64,000 nucleotides of DNA from Crocodylus rhombifer (GCA_038503035.1 JAVSML010020777.1:124001-188000), one strand, 5' to 3'; counted from the first letter of the stretch, positions 23,502 to 36,585 are shown. Numbers and translations: made by a program. The notes: generated by a model not told the origin, from the letters alone.

Positions 23502-24645
23502 CATAGATTTCATAGACATTAGGGCTGGAAGGGACCTCGGGAGATCATCGAGTCCAGCCCCCTGCCCAAAGGGCAGGAAGTCAGCTGGGGTCATAGGATC
23601 CCAGCAAGATAAGCATCCAATTTACTCTTGAAGGTGTTCAATGTAGGCGCTTGAACCACCTCTACTGGCAGACTGTTCCAGACCTTGGGGGCTAGGACAG
23701 TAAAGAAATTCTTCCTTATGTCCAGCCTGAAACGGTCTTGCAGGAGTTTGTGACCGTTCGACCTCGTCATCCCATGGGGCGCTCTGGTGAACAGATGTTC
23801 CCCCACATCCTGGTGGTCACCCCTGATAAACTTATAGGTGGCCATCAGATCACCCCTGAGCCTGTGCTTTTCCAGGCTAAAGAGTCCCATGGCTCTCAGC
23901 CTGTCATCGTAAGATCTGTTTTCCTGACCTCTGATCATGCGCGTGGCTCTCCTCTGGACTCTGTCAAGCTTCTCCACATCCTTTTTGAATTGTGGAGCCC
24001 AAAACTGGACGCAGTACTCCAGCTGCGGCCTCACCAAGGCCGAATACAAGGGGAGAATGACGTCCCGGGATTTGCTCGAGAAGCATCTATGGATGCACGC
24101 CAGACTTTTGGTCGCTTTACTAGCCGCAGCATCGCATTGGAGGCTCATGTTCATCTTGTGGTCAATGATGACCTCCAAGTCTTTTTCTTCTGTAGTGCTA
24201 ACCAACGTAGCACTGCCGAGCCTATAAGGGTGCTGCAGGTTTTTCCTCCCAAGGTGGAGAACCTTGCATTTTTCGGTGTTAAACACCATCAGGTTCTCGT
24301 CTGCCCATTTGCTGAGCTTGTCCACGTCAGCCTGGATCACCCGCCTATCTTCTGGCGTGGATGCTTTGCCCCAAAGTTTGGTGTCATCGGCAAACTTGGC
24401 CAGTCCACTCCTGACTCCAATGTCCACATCGTTAATGAAGATGTTGAACAGTATGGGTCCCAGGACAGAGCCTTGAGGGACCCCACTGGTCACAGGGCAC
24501 CACGATGAGTGACTGCCATCAATCACAACCCTCTGGGTCCAACCATGAAGCCAATTTCCCAGCCAGCGGATCGTGGTGGAGCCAAAGCCACAACTGGCCA
24601 GTTTGGCCAAGAGGTGATCATGGGATACTTTAAATTGCTATTTAA
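23502..24645 (-). mobile_element. CR1 LINE, 5'-truncated, best-preserved copy
   Basis: Minus-strand CR1 fragment of about 1.14 kb. Its 3' end is at the low-coordinate side (tail of CATAGATTT-type 8-bp units at 23502-23520). It then reads GGGCTGGAAGGGACCTCGG and AGATCATCGAGTCCAGCCCC inverted, which is typical of crocodilian CR1. The element is truncated within the RT fingers/palm region at about 24645. This 5' truncation with an intact 3' end is the usual product of target-primed reverse transcription. Confidence 0.93.
23591..24610 (-). CDS. CR1 ORF2 C-terminal reverse-transcriptase fragment (339 codons, open)
   Basis: The frame encodes the C-terminal half of the CR1 ORF2 polyprotein, which copies element RNA into DNA at a nicked target. 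What is visible: GVPQGS at residues 43-48 and the catalytic FADD box at 73-76 (the YADD motif of other RTs). The thumb/C-terminal region with KCKVLHLG follows, then a long conserved C-terminal part ending LAGIL before the stop. Full CR1 ORF2 is roughly 900-1000 residues with an N-terminal endonuclease. Here the endonuclease and the first RT motifs are missing, so no autonomous activity is expected. The listed ATG is simply the first in-frame methionine within the truncated element, not a natural start. The lack of any frame break over 339 codons contrasts with the other copies and suggests the youngest CR1 in the window. The overlapping plus-strand frame 23738-24508 is its antisense shadow. 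Confidence 0.9.
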   Translation of the reverse strand: MAKLASCGFGSTTIRWLGNWLHGWTQRVVIDGSHSSWCPVTSGVPQGSVLGPILFNIFINDVDIGVRSGLAKFADDTKLWGKASTPEDRRVIQADVDKLSKWADENLMVFNTEKCKVLHLGRKNLQHPYRLGSATLVSTTEEKDLEVIIDHKMNMSLQCDAAASKATKSLACIHRCFSSKSRDVILPLYSALVRPQLEYCVQFWAPQFKKDVEKLDRVQRRATRMIRGQENRSYDDRLRAMGLFSLEKHRLRGDLMATYKFIRGDHQDVGEHLFTRAPHGMTRSNGHKLLQDRFRLDIRKNFFTVLAPKVWNSLPVEVVQAPTLNTFKSKLDAYLAGIL

Positions 24646-24989
24646 CTCCTTGAATCAGCCGTGCAAAGTATTGAGACATGAAAATGCTTTGAGGAGAAGC
24701 TGATCAACTTAAGCCAAGTGCTGGCCTACGGAATCCACAGTGCATTACATAAAGGAAAATAACCATCTCTCTGAGAACTGGCTTGGGAACTTTGCCTCAG
24801 AGAGCTTCTAATGGTAAATTAAACTAATGTATCTACTGAGAGTGCTGTCTGTTTTAAAAAGTGATATCACAATATCAGTATCTCTGGATAAATATATGCT
24901 CATTCTACAAGTCTTTTTGTTATGGCCTTTTCAAATGTAGGTTTACTATATAGGTTTACTTTTCAAATATAGGTTCTATATTGCTTAGA

Positions 24990-25274
24990 GGCCAGGTACA
25001 GACATTATGTTTTTACCAGTATAAGTGATCAGAAACTGGTCCTTACCTGTAACAGAACAGAAGTTCAGCACACAAAACTGAAACAGAAGTACCCCTAGCA
25101 GGACAGAACTTCAGCACACATAGACTGGTTTAAAAATGGCAGAACCCGGTCTAAGATTCACGCCGAGGGTGAATGTGCATTCTGTTCACTACCTATCTAA
25201 ACTATGCTGCTTACAGAAAACCATGTGACTTAGATCGATTCCATCTTGGGCTTTTGCAGTGTGTGTACCTAGCC
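24990..25274. mobile_element. Chompy-like Harbinger MITE
   Basis: It starts GGCCAGGTACAGACATTATG and ends GTGTGTACCTAGCC, matching the 6529-6820 copy end to end: TTTACCAGTATAAGTGATC, the TTTAAAAATGGCAGAACC block and CACTACCTATCTAAACTA. An internal stretch at about 25080-25125 repeats the 'aacagaagttcagcacac' unit. Flanking triplets (AGA and ACT) do not match. Confidence 0.8.
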
Positions 25275-25309
25275 ACTGAGTACAGCATTAGTTCAGCCAG
25301 CTATCAGTT

Positions 25310-25510
25310 TTAACACACACTTGTTTGACACTGACTTCAGTGGAAGTTTTCTGGGCATGGAAGTCAGGAAACTGCCCATGTCACAGGGCTTTTAGAAGGT
25401 GTGAGAAACCATTCTAGTGCTGAGAATTGGCCTAGATCTGCTCCCATTTAAACCAGTGTGAGTGTTACCATTAATTTTAGTGGGAGCTGGATGAGGCTAA
25501 CAATCAGAGG
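25310..25510. repeat. Interspersed repeat of the 'cattgacttcagtggg' type
   Basis: It contains GACTTCAGTGG and, later, an inverted-sense counterpart (ACCATTAATTTTAGTGGGAG). Similar words occur at 32725-32815, 56490-56565 and 62500-62570. Such segments are scattered in bird and reptile genomes. The family is not resolved and the boundaries are approximate. Confidence 0.35.
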
Positions 25511-28040
25511 TATAGCAGGGACAGCTCCATGCCATGGACAGCAGTGGCACATAAGGCAGCACTAGATTGACGTAGTGCTGTCAGTGGCAGCACAGCCATC
25601 ACCAGCTGTGCCATTAGCTATTTTTGTGTCCCCCTATCATCTATCGCCAAAAGCTGCTGCCTTGGTCAACCCCCTAGTTCTGCTACTGCCTATAATGAGA
25701 ATTTTGAAAAATGTATACTCAGTTGACTACGTTGTCATAGCAGAAATGTTCCCAGGTAGGGGGAAAGAAAAGATTCAATTTCCAGTCCCTGGGTAATAGG
25801 AGAGTGATAAGTGCCAGACAAAGAGACAGGAGTTGAAACTCTAGCCAAAAGGAAATCTCTCTCAACAGCCATGCATATATCTGCAGATATGGTATTTTTG
25901 GCTCTAGCACCTGGATGCCTCATCTCCGTCAGACAGTCTTTGCTATTCTAATCTGTGCGATTGCAAGGTTTTTCCTAGCTACTCTGATTGCTCCATCCAC
26001 TGAGCTGGATTCTGAGCTTCCTGTACTGCCCCTCTGGCTCAGTGTAAGATAGGTCCTCCCCTTTCTTAAGGAAATCACAGGTATAGATGTGCCAATAACC
26101 AAGGTCTTATTTATCTTCAAAGGAAAACCTTCCATAGATGAGGTGAATTATACCGAGTGCTTGGCAGTCCCCTTTACAAGCCTGTATTAAACGTAGAGAA
26201 ATATAAATTACTAAGATCAAAATCATCTCTAGACTAACGTTTAAACTTCTTGGAGTTACAGTAACATTCGCCACCAAAATCCACCATTATTTTAAGACTA
26301 ACAAACCCCCAGGCAAAAGAGCTTTAGCATTCATTTTTCATTACAAGGCACGTGTTCCCACAGATGTCTGTAATCCAAATATCCCACAGAGACAGTGCTG
26401 TTGTGCATGGAAATCATTTGGTCCTAATTCCCATGGAGCCCAACTTTCCATTCATTTCCAGAGGAAACTGGCCTATGTGTACCCAGCCTAAATGAATTCT
26501 GTTAGCCCATAATAGTCTACTTTGTCATCCTCAGTGGTGCCCTTCACTACTCAAACAGGATTTGGCCTCAAGGTGAGGAAGGGGAGAGTTAAATCCAAAA
26601 TTTTAATCTTAAAAATATTCTCCAGTTAGTTTAATAGAACTGAACCTAACAGAAACACTGTATGCAAATCACTGTAGGGGTGGGTTCTTAGGAAAGAAAC
26701 TGTCAGATTTCAGTTTTGAATTCTGCAATGAGATCTACCTGAGAAGACCACTTCATCTACTAAGAGTTGTATTGCCTGTAGTGATGCTTTGTGTGTACAC
26801 AAGATTTTGCCTGCATTATTGCAGGACTGGGAAATTATATATAGTTTTACATGGGATGCTATTTGGGTCTTTGCTTGACCAAGTGGATGGATACACTCTT
26901 CAATCTATTACCTATAAGATAAATGTGACACTGGGCTTAATCTATTCAATTTTGATTTGAAATAGTTAAGATAGTGTTAAGCCCTCATATGAATGCACTT
27001 AAATCAGTTTAACTCTTGTTTAAATCAGTTTAGCTTGTGTTGATAACTGATTGAAGCAAGAATTAAGCCAGTTCAAGTTCATCACAGGTAGGGGATTTGC
27101 ACCAATTTATCTAGGTCAGTTTTCAAATTGATTTTGTTGACCCTGTGTAACATTTTCTGTATAGGCAGAGTCCAAGAGCTATAGAGCACCACTATAGTAA
27201 CAATCCCTATTTGTGTCATATTGTCTTTAGCAGCACTGTACATTTTCACCAGCTCGTGAACACTTTATGAATCACTGTTTGAATTTATAAATCAGGAGGG
27301 GAAAGAAAATAAAAACAGGGAGTCATGTAAATAGCAATTCCTTTTCTTTAATCCGGTTCATTGTTGAAAAGCACATCAAGCTGCTGGTAGATAAATATTT
27401 TTCTGGAGTCAAGAACAGAGAAGCATGTGACATTTCAATTACCAGTGTACATATTTAAATGTAAATAAGTGACTTCTTTCTTTACTCTATAATTCAACAA
27501 ACCTTACAATTATGATCTTATGATGATATTTTCGTAGAACTTGTAGCAACATATGGCACATCAATAAGCACACAAGGCAAGAAATGAAATTAAGAATTTC
27601 TGTGATGTTGTTTGTGTGTTTGTGACTACATTATAACTTTTTTGTGCTTTAAATAACTCAGTTCTTAATTTACCAGTTTACATAACTGGAATGAATTTAT
27701 TGTGTGCAAAACTTTATGCCTAGTATTTTGATTATGTATGTTTTATATTGGATGTAAAGATTTTTGTTGTTAGTGTCATGCAAAGTAAAAATAGTGTTTC
27801 CAGAACTAAAAATACTGGTAAGAACTGCATATGGCTGCTTAGTGCAAACTTGTTTTAGTTATTCACATCTATTGATAAAAGGAACAATCTGGTAATGAAG
27901 TCTCAGAACGTTTTGATCCTGGCTGAGGCTGAGGCTATGTGAATTTGAACTGACTTGTGATATTTAGAATATTTCTCAATGTCTGTGAATCAGTTCATTA
28001 GGAGCAAGGTTTAAAACTTGCACATATGGGAAAATTCAGG
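25511..28040. other. Unique-looking DNA without recognised gene
   Basis: No coding gene or transposon ends recognised. About 27330-27480 is complex AT-rich sequence that could be a conserved non-coding element; this cannot be tested here. Confidence 0.4.
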
Positions 28041-28044
28041 CTTT

Positions 28045-28190
28045 GCAGTACCTGTCTCTGATTCAGCATGGTATCTAAACACATGCCTGACATTTAACAT
28101 AGACAGGCCTTGAAGTGGAATTACATGTGTGCTGAAAATTAAACATGTGCTTAAGCCAACCATGGAACTGTAGACTGGTGAAAGAGTAAG
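28045..28190. repeat. Foldback-type interspersed repeat ('cttaagcatgtgctt' type)
   Basis: Around 28045-28170 the words 'atctaaacacatgcctgacattt' and, inverted, 'aaaattaaacatgtgcttaagcc' flank a 'ccttgaagtggaattacatgtg' core. I recognise this arrangement from a diverged repeat scattered in avian and reptile DNA. Boundaries are approximate. Confidence 0.4.
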
Positions 28191-28559
28191 CATTGGGACT
28201 AGATAGCTCAATGGAGAGTTAATGGGATACAGAATCTCTAATCTCCAGGTTTTTCTGTCACTTCTGTTAGTGAGTGTTATTTTTTTGAAAGATGATCCAT
28301 AGCTTGTGTGCAATGACTTGCTAACCTCAAGCCAGTTGCTGCCAGGTAGATGTTAGTACCTCTTAATATTATCATAACTGTCACTAAACTGGCACATGTT
28401 CAGTTAAAGGTGCCGTAGGGCCTTTTACTGGGTCCTAATTCCTGTTCCCAACAATTACACTACCTGCCATGCCACATGTACATGGCAAGAGGTTTGATTA
28501 TGGAATCAGAGGTCACATCTGAATCATGCTCTTTCTACTATAGGGGAAGCCAGAGATCA

Positions 28560-28960
28560 TGATTCTGGGCTCACCTGTCACTGGCAAGTTGAAAGCCAAG
28601 TTCCCATAGCCTAGTGTGAACTGGGACTGTCCCAGGGCCTGTGCAGACAATCAGCTGATTGTCAGTCTCAGGCCTGGAACAGCTCAGGGCAAGTTTGAGC
28701 TTCCAGGCTGTTCCGGGGATGGAGCACACAATCAGTTCATTTTTAGGCCAGCTCAATCCTGGATCTGGGTTGAAAGATCCCAGGCTGTCTGAGCTGGGGC
28801 TCAAAATCAGTTTTTTTGTCAGCCTGGGGCAGTGCGGGGTGGGAGGGGCTCCCTACTGGGGCTGCCCTGGGGGGGTAGTGCCAACAGGCATGGATTGATG
28901 GGATGACACGGGCTGATTCTGACAATCGGCTGATTGTCAGAAATGAGTCCCCGAGAGCCC
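28560..28960. repeat. Degenerate ~78-bp tandem units framed by two palindromes
   Basis: A perfect 18-base palindrome, GACAATCAGCTGATTGTC, lies at about 28648-28665, and a near copy, CTGACAATCGGCTGATTGTCAG, at about 28918-28939. Between them the words 'AATCAGT' and 'CAG(G)C.G..(CAGCTC)' recur at about 75-80-bp spacing, giving three degenerate units. The symmetry suggests a non-autonomous DNA transposon core. The 77-79-codon frames on both strands are by-products. Confidence 0.55.
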
Positions 28961-29926
28961 CTGTATTTGCACATGCCACATTCAATTTAAGGCACAATAC
29001 CAACCAGCCATAAAAATGTTCTAAATTATATGTGGGCCATTTTGATTGCTGTTTTCCCATATTACGACACTTAAATTGGATGCACGTGTAGCAATTAATA
29101 GGTTAATTATGGCATAAATGTAACATGTAAATCTTACAAATAGTTCATTCAGCACAAAATTTGCATTGCTGTTTGAACTGGAGGACAAGGTTCATGCAAA
29201 ATGGGGTTATGTTGGAATGTGGGGAAGCTTGTACTATTATATTCTAAAATGAAGCTTTGTATCTACCTTGCAGATAAATTCAGACTTCGGTTTCAGTTTC
29301 TTTCAGTCTAGCATGCTTTGTAATTGTTAAGATATCTCTAACATGAAAGCTAGGAAGAAAGATCACTCATAGTAAATAGCATTGAATTAACTAGAGTGTG
29401 CGTGTCATACAAGAGCTTGTTTGTTTTGTGCAGTATTTCAGCCATTAAAAAGGTCCTTCTGAATATCTGAGGAGGATTCACACATCTTAGGTACAAAATT
29501 ACCGCTAGATTTTTTTTCATCACTATTGGTTGCTCCTCTCTTTCTCTCTGATACTTAAATATAGAAATTGTAACTCAGCTGAGTTTATGATTTAATAAAT
29601 AAAATGACAAGGAGGCAACTAAGCTATGCATGAAAGTGAGTACTATATACCTTACCTATTTATGCAGCACACTCACCTTTTCCTGAAAATGAGCTATGGA
29701 ACATGGGGGTGTGTTTCTTAACCATGTAAACTGATTTTGTTCTGTTTGGTTAAAAGGGAATATCTTTTTTTTCTTCATTCTGCCTTCCCAGATTAAGGTA
29801 GATGTCTTATTTGGGGGCATGTGGAATGAAAATAAATATAGCAACTGGAATGGGATAGTAAAATTTCTACCAAGCCTCTAAGAATACTATATTTTGTAAT
29901 ATACAGTTTAGACTTTGATACAAACT
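28961..29926. other. AT-rich DNA without recognised feature
   Basis: Nothing coding or transposon-like is recognised in this stretch. Confidence 0.4.
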
Positions 29927-30173
29927 GGGTACATCTACATGATACACTGACTACACAGTAGCCAAAAAATACTGTGCAGTAGCGTGTCACAGCATGGACA
30001 GTGCTAATATGCTTATGCATAGTATTATTGTGCACAGTAGCATCACTTAAAAGATGTTCACCAGTGCTACTGCACAGTAACTCCAGTTACTTCACATTTA
30101 TTTAGTATTTGCAAATACAAGTACTAAATAAATGTGCAGTAATGACTGCCCAGTAGCATCTTGTGTAGGCCAC
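29927..30173. mobile_element. Short foldback MITE with strong hairpin
   Basis: The left end GGGTACATCTACATGATAC resembles the terminal core GGGTGCATCTACATGAG of the 7325-8000 element; the right end inverted reads about GTGGCCTACACAAGATGC. Near the right end, arms 30093-30107 and 30122-30136 are a perfect 15-bp inverted repeat with a 14-base loop. Pairing continues imperfectly outward to about 30084 and 30146. Repeated GCACAGTA words occur throughout. No target duplication is clear. Confidence 0.55.
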
Positions 30174-33100
30174 GGTATTGCTGGGGAAAACTGACTATAT
30201 CATGTCTTTTAGTAGAAGCTTGTTTACTGCATTGCATTATGAGACTCAGTGCATTAGCCTCCCTATTCAATAGATGTACAGTATCCCAGACATGTTGATA
30301 TGCTCTGGTGCTTAGTTTTGGAATCAAAGCTTGATCCAAGTCCAGACTTGTCCCTTATTTATGGAGGATTGGTTCTGAAGTTTGGATTTAGTAATTCTTT
30401 GCAAAGAATGGCAGCTTATTTTATTCTGAACCACAGGCTTAAGGAGACTGATTTACAGTTGCTGCTCTTCATGTCAAGGCAAGTGTTATACACAATATAT
30501 GAAGTTTAGTGTAAATAATTTAACTAGCCTTTGAACATGAAAATGGCACATGATAAAGTAGCAAAACATAACAAGTTTCCAGCCCAACATAACACTGAGT
30601 AGTCACTCTAGCTAAAACAAACAGATTTTCTTCTGAAGTGAAATTGATTTAAATGTGAACATCTATCAGGCTACACCATAGCAAAAGAATTCAGGCATCA
30701 AACTGCATTTACAACTGATCAACAACTGCAACTGTTTGCAGATGTAATAGACTGCATACCAAGAAAAGATTTAGGAAGGATCACTTACAAAAGAGAAAAA
30801 AGGATTATACAGTGATAAACATTAGTGACGAAGATTTGCTGGCATCTGTGACATATTTACTATTTGACAGGGAAGTACAAAATGCTTTTCACAATGATAT
30901 TAATAGCCACATCTTTTTAAAGAAACTAGGTCAGATCTTGAATTGGCACAGCTTCATTAATTTAAATCCACTACATTTTTACTATTTCTTGTACTCCATT
31001 TATTTACTCGTGTGCAGTATCTGAGAGTGATCTTCCCTTGCATTCCCCTCTCTCCTCCCTTTTCTCCTCCAAGCATTGCAAAAGAAACTCCTGAATCATC
31101 TTCTTATAAATATCACTTCAGTGGCACAGAGCATGAGTTACTTTTCAGCTGCAAACTCTTGTTTCCTACACATTGTTTTCCAGTTTCAAGTAAAACTGAA
31201 AGAGCTAGCATTCTGTCGGAGGAAAGAGTTTTTTAATGATAACTTAATTTCTGAATAAGTTGGATAAAGACTACTGCAAGTTAATCACTGCCTGAATGGT
31301 AAAACTAATAGCAACACACAACAAAAAATGAGAGGCTCCTTTTATGAACCAAAATCTCCAGGAAGAGCTTCTGCAGCGCAGTTCTCCACTAAATAGATCT
31401 TGGTTGAATTGTCACAAGGATTCTTTGTGTACTGAAAAGCCTTAGGCACAAGATTATGTGTTCTTGCACGTCTTATTTTGGGCATCAGCAGCAGTGTGTA
31501 TGGGAGGCAAATTTACTATTAGAACTATCAATAAAACATAGTTGAGTTTCTGTCTGTTAAATTAATAATCATGGAAAAAGCTCCCAAGGTTTTCTTTCCT
31601 TCTTTTTTTCTTCTTTTTAAAAAAATTATTGCAAAGCTACTTTTTAAATTTTGCCTTGGGTGAAAAAGCAGTCTCTAAAGACTGCCTGTGCTTAAGTGTC
31701 TCTGAGGTACCTTACAGCCTTATTGTTGGCCTCCAGTATCAAGGGAGACCTAAACTAAAATCTAATAATGGTTAAGTTAAATGCCTTCAAGTGCTGTTTT
31801 GGGCTTGTTCAATCAAAGATGCCCTTCATGGGGGGCATGGTTTTTTAGCAACCTGAGGGTTGGAGGGAAAATGAAAAAGTCTTTGTTTATCTATTCATTT
31901 GCTTTTGTAAGGACCACTGTCAGTTTTACTTATAATTGAATGGCTTTAGTTGCTCCCTAATTAAGCTTATATCTCTCTCTTTCATAAAGCTATTTTCAAG
32001 ATTACTCCTCCTAAATGCCCTTGAAACAATCTGATATTCCTGGAAGTCTGTATGTGGCCTGTGTCTCCTAGGATATGTATTTCTGCAAAGTTGGGTAAAA
32101 ATAATTTTCCCTCTTAAAATTATCCTAGTGCTTTTTGTAACTCCTAAGAAGTTTCACCTGGATACTCCAGATTTGTTTAATTTGGCTGGTCTTTCTGAGG
32201 AGAAGGATGTCTGAGTATTTTGGTGGGAATATGGGGGTAAAGAGCTGTTTTTGGTGTCTAAAATTATTGTTTGTAGTTTAAATAGTTAGAAATAGAAAGT
32301 GAGCTGTTCTTGAACTGATCTGAGATGGGATAGGTGGAAAGAAAAAGAACTGTGGAAGGAGGGAGAGAGGCATGGGAGGTAGGTGGAAGGCTGGAAGTTA
32401 GTCACATTTTTCATCTTGTGTGTGGTTGGGATGATCAGGAAAATAGTGCTACATGGAGAGAGAAAGCCAGAAGTGCAGGTGACCCTGGGATTGTAGGAGA
32501 AGGAACATAACAGGGTATACAGTTGGTACTTCCTTTTATTTATTTGTGTACCACTGGATTATACTTTTTCAGTTAGGACCACCGGACACAAAGCAAAGTA
32601 AAAAAGTAATCCCCGATGGCACAAAAAAACTGAATTCCCATTTATATCAGTGCTTTGATGCAAACAGTAGACCATACTATAACAATTAAGAAAAAAGAGA
32701 ATAGGTGACATGCTTCTGTCTTCACCTGCAAGCCCCATTCAGCTCAGTGCTTAACTTTTTGAGCACAGTGCTGATCCCACTGAAGTCCTTTCTGGGACTA
32801 CTTGCATACTGACATTATATGAATGGCACTCACAATGCATGGATCAATAGTGATTTAATTAGTCAGAAAAATCTTAAAATTAATATAGCCATGTGGTAAT
32901 GATGATTTTGGTGTCCAATGCTTGCTCCTTGGGCTTTTCCCTTACCTTTACTTGCAGTTTGCAATATTCATGGCAACTAGAACTATGTTCTTGATGTCTA
33001 TATTATTGTTCTCTTCTATGAGAGTGCCCAGAATACAAATGTTATTCAGTCTGAATTCCAGTCTTGGCATGGTACATATTTCAGGTATTGGACTCATGTA

Positions 33101-36100
33101 TTTGTTGTAGATAATGGTCATTTTTTGTGTTAGCTCTTTCTGAGGCAATGTATTTGAGGTGCATAGACAAAAATGAATTTTTATATAAAATTACTGTGGT
33201 GAGTCATCTCACCATAAATCCCATATGGTAGCCCTATGCAAAAAATAGCGGATGGTTGTGATGGAGAGAGTTTGAATGAAGAAGGCTAGATACTACCTCA
33301 GAAGTTACAGGCTTATGGGAGGGGAAATGACTGCTCACGTAGGTTAAACTAGTCCCTCCACTCTGCTGGTTAGTGCAGTGAAGTATATGGTAATTGCTTT
33401 GCTGTCACCTCATTCAACTTTCTGGGTAAGTTAGCTCTACTGTCAGCACTAACTTGTATGTTCTGGTGAGACTGCAGGAAATGGAAGGGCTGTGGTTGTG
33501 ATGAAACCCCACAGGAGCAGCTAGAAATTCTTCCCTTCCAATTGGGCCCCTGAGCATGGCCTAGCCACAATTTAGTCCCGTGGAACTTAACCATGTTTGA
33601 TTGACCCTAGAGGAGTTTTCAGGGGTCATATTGATTGATCCTAGGATACTATGTATATATATTTTATATTTGCCAGAAAAGATACATAGAACATATTGAT
33701 GCTACCCTTTAATACAAACTCAGCTGTTTGATGATCAGCAGTGACTATTTAAATTGACCAATCTACCTCACCCTGGCTGGAGATCAAGGGATCAGCACTT
33801 AATTTCATTCCTTGAATAAAGATTTTTTTTTTATATCCACATGGAAATATCAGAACATGAAAGGTTAAATCAATATGGAGTTTTACATTGCTTAAAGGGC
33901 ATTTGCATCAAAGCAGCCATGAATGCAATTCACTTGTTTAATGAATTTTTTATGCTTATTTAATGAATTTCACAAAGGTTTGGTGTTTTTCATAAAATGG
34001 ATAAGGACTTCCAGTTTTATGAAATAATAAAAATGGAACTGAAGTTATGAAATGAGCAATCTCATTAGTTAGGCATGATATATTCATATGAAAGTGTACA
34101 TGTTTCAGAATTATTGCAGCAGCTCTGTTGCTATAACTATAACTTGTTATAATAGTATTGCAAATATGCCTTTAGTTAAGATATCAAAAAGTGACAGAAG
34201 GAAATTACATTTTGATTGCTAATAATGATTTAATTAATACTTATTGCATTTAATGTAATTATAGTCATATTGTTTCTTTAGAAAGGCATGCTGGTATACT
34301 TTTATGATTGATATTTAGACTGATACAATACTATTTCTTCCTCTCTCCCCAGTTTTTGGTAAATTTCTAGCTTAATTTTGTGTTGGGTGGCCCTTGCCCT
34401 TTCAGTTTTATTATCTTGGTGAACAGAGGAAAATATTACATTCATCAGTCAATACTAAGAACATGGCTTCTGTTAGAGCTTTCTTTGGTTCTTCTGTAAT
34501 TTAATTTACTCTTCAGAATAGCCTTCTCATTGTTCAAACTTCTCCAGATTTGATGACACTTCAGGAATGGAAGGAAATTGCATGAGAATCTCTTCAATTT
34601 AACTAACTTTTCTGGGTCACTAGCCACATTGTAGCAATGTCACTTGCTGGGAGGAAGTTCTGATCAGTTTCCATATTCTGAGTCCTTGAGTCCATATGCT
34701 AGTTTAGAAACTATGAACATTTTTTTTTCTGCTTCAGCACTGAAGTTGGATATTACAGAAAACATAGAAAGGATTGTATTTTCTTTCCTGTTTAAAGGAT
34801 GGACATATGGATTCTTGCTAAGCTGCTATTTCATAAGCCTCTAGCCTGAATTCATGCCCGGGAGATGTCCCATTGAGTTCATGCGCTTCCTGCATCCATC
34901 AAATTATTCATGCATGCAAGTGTTTGCATGACAGTGGCTTTAGGTGGTGTTCCTTCACATCGTTCTTATAGACAGACTCGCGCTGATCTTTGTGTCCCTC
35001 TGCATGGACATCAGGTTGCCTTACCAATAAAACCTGGTGGCCTACTTTGAAAATATATCTCTTGTATATTAGTCACCCAAATTTTTGTACAACATAGTGG
35101 ATGGGGATTTTGATTGAATTTGAATTGTATTTGAATTAGATTTAATTTTACTGCAAAGAATGTCCTAATTTATTCTTCGCCCATATATTATGAACAAATT
35201 CTCTTCTTTTCATTTCATTCTCTCCTTTTAGCCATTATAAAGTGACTTCTGACTACTGTACACAACACAGCTTTTAAAATATTTTATAACAATAATATAA
35301 ATACCCTAAAATCAGGACAACAATACAGAAAGGAATGAAATAATTCCATCTTCCTGACCCTGTGGTTTACACTTTGAACATTCTGCCAAGGCAGCAGGCT
35401 ATGAGACTGCAGTAATAAAAGATAAAGTGGGACTTTCAAAATTAATGATCTTGCCTCATTAGGGATCCACTGTGAGGTACTTTTATAACTAATCTTGTTA
35501 AGTATACACATTAAGACACAACAAGGCATGCAACACGGTGGGATAATGGTCCATTGTCAATGGTTATTAATGGAAAATAGCAAACTAACGCCTTTTCACT
35601 GATGAAGTGTCATTCTCCTACTGTTAGGCAGGCTCTGAAGCTTCTCTTGTGATTATGAATTTACCCAAATAAGATACATTATTTTAAAAAGCAGCAATGG
35701 CAAATTCTTCTGATGTATCGCCTCAAACTGGATTTGGAAGAAAAAATCAGTAAGATGAAAAGGCACAGAGAACTAATAAAAAGGGTCTTTCTGCTCAGCT
35801 AGATGAAGGTGTATTTGCAGAGGAGGTAGGAATACCATCAGAGATGGGGCCACATGTGATCTGGAATATTGCTAGATCAGGATCAAAAATGCAGTGGTCT
35901 GAGCAAAAACTGAAGTCCAAACAATAAACTGAGATCTAGAATTACTTCTATGTTGGAGGTGAGGAGCCAAGAGGAAGGCTAAAGAGCAAGGCTGGAATTG
36001 GACTCAAACATGGAAACTGGCAGAAAAGGCTCAGAAGGGCTCTCCATAGGAACTGAAGGTAAGGCTGGGCTGGCAATAGGGACAAAGCTATGACTTAGTA

Positions 36101-36585
36101 AGGCCACTGAAGTTCAAAAGAAGACTAATTGAGTAATGACTTAGCAGTGCATGAATCAATTCTTTAAATGGCTGACTGAAGAATTGTTTTGGTTGTGTTG
36201 GGGTAAGGTTGCACATGGAGTGTGACCTAGCTCAGTTATATTGTGCTGAGGATATAGTTATAGGATATTCTGGCTCCCTGGCACATGTTTATCACACATG
36301 CAAGCTTTAATATACCTATCTTTTGTATGTGACAGTCAGTAAAGCAGATGTGGAAGCAGACTTCCATATGGGCTGTACAAATCCACTGAGGGACTTGGGC
36401 TGAGATCATACTCTGAAATCCATGCCACCATGACTTCTCCACTTCTTTTTTACCCAGGCTGCCCAAATTAAAGCCACTGTTACTGGACTTTAGTGTTAGA
36501 ATTCAGGTGGTGGCACTGAAGACATGAACATGGCGTGGACAAGAATAGTCTGTTCTCTGAAGAGGGTGTTTATTGAATACAGCAG
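30174..36585. other. Long AT-rich stretch without recognised gene
   Basis: No coding gene or RNA gene is recognised. Weak features: a 'ccactgaagtcctttctgggac' repeat word near 32780, an A/T-rich block at 33880-34130 of enhancer-like composition, and a purine-rich segment at about 35780-36080. Open frames are all 60-81 codons, with no family likeness. Confidence 0.45.

Noticed and set aside
23738..24508. 256-codon plus-strand frame
   Set aside because: It is exactly antisense to the CR1 reverse-transcriptase frame and has no independent family likeness.
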